Shown: positions 5,631-7,766 of the stretch, piece after piece
How the letters are laid out: every line of letters begins with the position of its first letter
Position numbering within the stretch: position 1 is the stretch's first letter
From: Anaerolineales bacterium
GTDB lineage: Bacteria; Chloroflexota; Anaerolineae; Anaerolineales; Villigracilaceae
Assembly: GCA_016789485.1 (NCBI GenBank)
Contig: JAEURE010000119.1
Span: 1-7,766, forward strand
DNA: 7,766 bases
Reading direction: 5' to 3'
The notes under the pieces: model-generated
Databases searched by the model: none
What the model was told of the DNA's origin: nothing
The model's input: only the letters and a program-made list of their open reading frames with translations
Position numbers and translations under genes: made by a program

Positions 5631-5637
5631 TGCGCGC

Positions 5638-7728
5638 ATGACCACTCCAGAAAAGATCGGGCGTTACGAAATAAAAAATGAACTCGGGCGCGGAGGCATG
5701 GCAACCGTTTATCGCGGGTACGATCCGCGCTTTGAACGTGAAGTTGCCATCAAATTCCTGCCGCCGGAGCTCATTCACTCGGATCCTCAATTCCGGGTGC
5801 GTTTCGAGCGGGAAGCCAAGATCATCGCGCAGTTGGAACATCCGTCCATTGTGCCGGTCTATGATGTGGGCGAGGAAAACGGTCAGCCTTATTTTGTGAT
5901 GCGTTATATGAGCGGGGGATCGCTTTCAGAAAGAATCAAAGCGGGGTTATTCAGCATTGAAGATGCCGTCAAGATACTCGAGCAAATAGCCCCCGGCATG
6001 GATGAAGCTCATTCCAAAGGCATCGTTCATCGAGACCTGAAACCGGGGAATATTCTTTTCACCAATAGGAACGTCGCTCTGATTTCAGATTTTGGCATCG
6101 CCAAATTCACACAAGGCGAGGCGGGCAGCATGACCGGCAGCGCCATCATCGGCACGCCTGCTTACATGGCTCCCGAACAGGCTGGCGGAGAAGCCGTGGA
6201 TGGACGCGCCGACATTTACGCGCTGGGCGTCATCCTCTATGAAATGGTGACGGGAAAACAACCTTACAAGGCAGATACCCCGCTGGCAGTTGCCATCAAG
6301 CACATGACGGAACCCGTCCCGCGTATTTTGGAAGCAAACCCAAACCTGCCTGTCTGGATGGAAAAGGTCATTTCCACGGCGATGGCGAAGAACAAGGATG
6401 ACCGCTTCTCCACTGCCGTCGAAATGGTGGAAACGATCAAGGCATTTATGCGCGGCGAAACATTGCCCGCAACTCTTAAGGTTGAAAAGCCAACCCAAAA
6501 ATTTTCGGCATACGACAAGACTGCCGTTGGAAAATTTCCCGACGAACAGACCTTCGTTGCAAAGAAAAAGAGCCGCAGTCCGCTGTTTGCGATCGCAGGG
6601 CTTTTTGTTTTGATCCTGCTTGGAAGTGGAGTCTTTTTATTGGGCAGGAACCTGCTTCCATTAATAAATGCGGCGCCCACAATCGCCCCTACACTAAGTG
6701 AATCAACATCCGCACCCATTATCATCGAGTCACCTGCAACTCCATCCATCTCTGAAACCGCAACCGAATTATCCATTGCCACGACTGAGACGCCATCTCT
6801 GCCTGCATTGCCCGTCATCGGCGGCGCGGATAAGATTGCCTTCATTCGCAACAATGAACTTTGGATGATGAACGTGGATGCAAGCGACGCAAAGCAGCTG
6901 ACCACCGATGGCGTCGCAAAATTCAACTTGCAATGGCTGCCCGACGGCAAGACCATCCTTTATATGAGCGGCAAAACCGTCAAGACCGTGGATATCGAAT
7001 CTCTGCGCGAAGAAATTATCTTCAACGACATTTCAGCCGAATACTTTGAATCCTTCAGTGTCTCTCCCGACGGCTCACAGGCGGCACTTGTTATTAACCG
7101 CGAATTATTTGTGGTTCCCTTTGATCTCGAAAAACTAAAATCAGCCGGCAGGAAGAGCGCCTTGCTCGATATGAAAGGCTGTCTTTTCTTTAATGAACTG
7201 GCCGTCAAAGGCGCAAAATGGTCCGACGATGGAATGCGCCTTGCCATCAAATACATTGCCAATTCAAACGGAAAATTTGCAGACTCCATCCGCCTTATGG
7301 ATATATCAAAATGCAGTGATCTGCCGCCCAATACGCTCGATGACTTCCCCAACGGGCGCTTCAAATTCTCCGGTGATATTACCAACTACGATTACGATGG
7401 CGATCTGCTTTTCTTCATCAACAGCAACCGCCGCAATGGCGGCTTTGGCGACCTTGTGTTCTACAATTCGTTCACGCATAAATTTGAAAATGTCGCGCCG
7501 TTTGAAGGCAATTGCTGCTATCGAGATGCCACCTTCAGCCCCGATGGAACCTATGTTATTTTTGCATTTCAAGATATTCGGCTCGGCGGCGAAAGCCCCA
7601 CCAATCTCTATTATCTCCCCGCTGACACGCTCAGCCAATCACGCAAGCTCGAACCCCTACCTCTGCCAAAAGACTTCTTCTCCCGCCTGGACGCACCCAT
7701 GCCCGCTTTGCGCCCCGCACAACCCTGA
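5638..7728 (+). CDS. Transmembrane Ser/Thr protein kinase with PD40/TolB-like beta-propeller sensor
   Basis: The 696-residue receptor-like kinase has a PknB-type domain at about 10-270. Visible are the glycine loop GRGGMATVY (17-25), Lys39 in VAIKF, Glu59 in the C-helix, HRDLKPGN (131-138, catalytic Asp133), DFG (151-153) and APE (178-180). All key residues are present, so it should be active. A basic juxtamembrane stretch with several Ser/Thr follows (270-313), then one membrane helix at about 314-336. A Ser/Thr/Pro-rich linker runs to about 392. Outside, about 398-660 carries propeller-type repeats such as LQWLPDGKTILYMS, SVSPDGSQAALV, AKWSDDGMRLAIKY and TFSPDGTYVIFAF. All four cysteines (515, 559, 626, 627) are in this part. 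The ATG at 5638 starts right before the kinase fold, and a promoter with its -10 box 7 bases upstream supports it. An earlier in-frame start at 5434 would lie inside the preceding gene. The ligand and targets are unknown. Confidence 0.94.
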   Translation: MTTPEKIGRYEIKNELGRGGMATVYRGYDPRFEREVAIKFLPPELIHSDPQFRVRFEREAKIIAQLEHPSIVPVYDVGEENGQPYFVMRYMSGGSLSERIKAGLFSIEDAVKILEQIAPGMDEAHSKGIVHRDLKPGNILFTNRNVALISDFGIAKFTQGEAGSMTGSAIIGTPAYMAPEQAGGEAVDGRADIYALGVILYEMVTGKQPYKADTPLAVAIKHMTEPVPRILEANPNLPVWMEKVISTAMAKNKDDRFSTAVEMVETIKAFMRGETLPATLKVEKPTQKFSAYDKTAVGKFPDEQTFVAKKKSRSPLFAIAGLFVLILLGSGVFLLGRNLLPLINAAPTIAPTLSESTSAPIIIESPATPSISETATELSIATTETPSLPALPVIGGADKIAFIRNNELWMMNVDASDAKQLTTDGVAKFNLQWLPDGKTILYMSGKTVKTVDIESLREEIIFNDISAEYFESFSVSPDGSQAALVINRELFVVPFDLEKLKSAGRKSALLDMKGCLFFNELAVKGAKWSDDGMRLAIKYIANSNGKFADSIRLMDISKCSDLPPNTLDDFPNGRFKFSGDITNYDYDGDLLFFINSNRRNGGFGDLVFYNSFTHKFENVAPFEGNCCYRDATFSPDGTYVIFAFQDIRLGGESPTNLYYLPADTLSQSRKLEPLPLPKDFFSRLDAPMPALRPAQP

Positions 7729-7766
7729 TCACACCGCCTTCACGATCTCCCGCACCAAACCAGGTC
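7729..7766 (-). CDS. Possible C-terminal end of a convergent gene (partial)
   Basis: The minus strand reads an open frame from the window edge to a TGA at 7729-7731, giving PGLVREIVKAV. The stop codon directly abuts the kinase stop codon at 7726-7728. The residues look like an ordinary amphipathic C-terminal helix, but eleven codons are too few to name a family or be sure of coding. If real, the two genes converge with no gap and no terminator between their stops. Confidence 0.4.
   Translation of the reverse strand, partial: PGLVREIVKAV

Noticed and set aside
5434..5637. Upstream in-frame extension of the Ser/Thr kinase (68 codons)
   Set aside because: It overlaps the end of the P-loop gene in another frame, crosses the promoter at 5602-5630 and has no similarity to a kinase N-terminus.
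1..7766. Possible operon or new multi-gene system joining gcdH, glutamate dehydrogenase and the crotonase
   Set aside because: The genes are separated by terminator-like hairpins and separate promoter-like sequences, and each belongs to a common metabolic family; a functional link is plausible but not an operon.

Overview
The window is ordinary bacterial chromosome at roughly 50% G+C. Its best fit is a Chloroflexota (Anaerolineae-like) genome. That is an inference from protein style: a GcdH of the type seen there, a membrane Ser/Thr kinase with a PD40/TolB-like propeller sensor, and intergenic gaps built of short quasi-palindromes. No marker gene is present to settle the taxonomy. I see no mobile element, CRISPR array, tRNA or rRNA.

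Layout: positions 1-4864 are read from the minus strand and 4865-7728 from the plus strand, with a divergent promoter region at about 4826-4955. In order along the window the minus-strand genes are an ECF-type sigma factor (17-574), glutaryl-CoA dehydrogenase gcdH (712-1887), glutamate dehydrogenase (2093-3391), a PaaG-like crotonase-fold protein (3637-4449 or 4407) and a small acidic-tailed unknown protein (4460-4825). The plus-strand genes are a thymidylate-kinase-like P-loop protein with a degenerate Walker A (4956-5582) and a transmembrane Ser/Thr kinase with an extracytoplasmic propeller (5638-7728). The last bases hold what looks like the C-terminus of a convergent minus-strand gene (7729-7766).

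Most genes look separately transcribed. Terminator-like hairpins follow gcdH (662-708), glutamate dehydrogenase (2034-2067) and the small unknown gene (4415-4451). Promoter-like sequences precede gcdH (extended -10), glutamate dehydrogenase (-35/17/-10), the small unknown gene (extended -10), the P-loop gene and the kinase. In the last two the -10 box lies only 6-7 bases before the ATG and no Shine-Dalgarno sequence is present, so leaderless mRNAs are predicted.

Functionally, GcdH makes crotonyl-CoA from glutaryl-CoA, the neighbouring crotonase-fold enzyme fits CoA-thioester catabolism, and glutamate dehydrogenase links amino-acid carbon to 2-oxoglutarate. This suggests a loose amino-acid/aromatic catabolism neighbourhood, not a single operon. 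The sigma factor and the receptor-like kinase are regulatory. I found no convincing new multi-gene system. The points most worth a second look are regulatory: a perfect 18-bp palindrome inside the kinase promoter, a 15-bp palindromic terminator that overlaps the start of the crotonase gene, and a terminator-like hairpin in the glutamate dehydrogenase leader.
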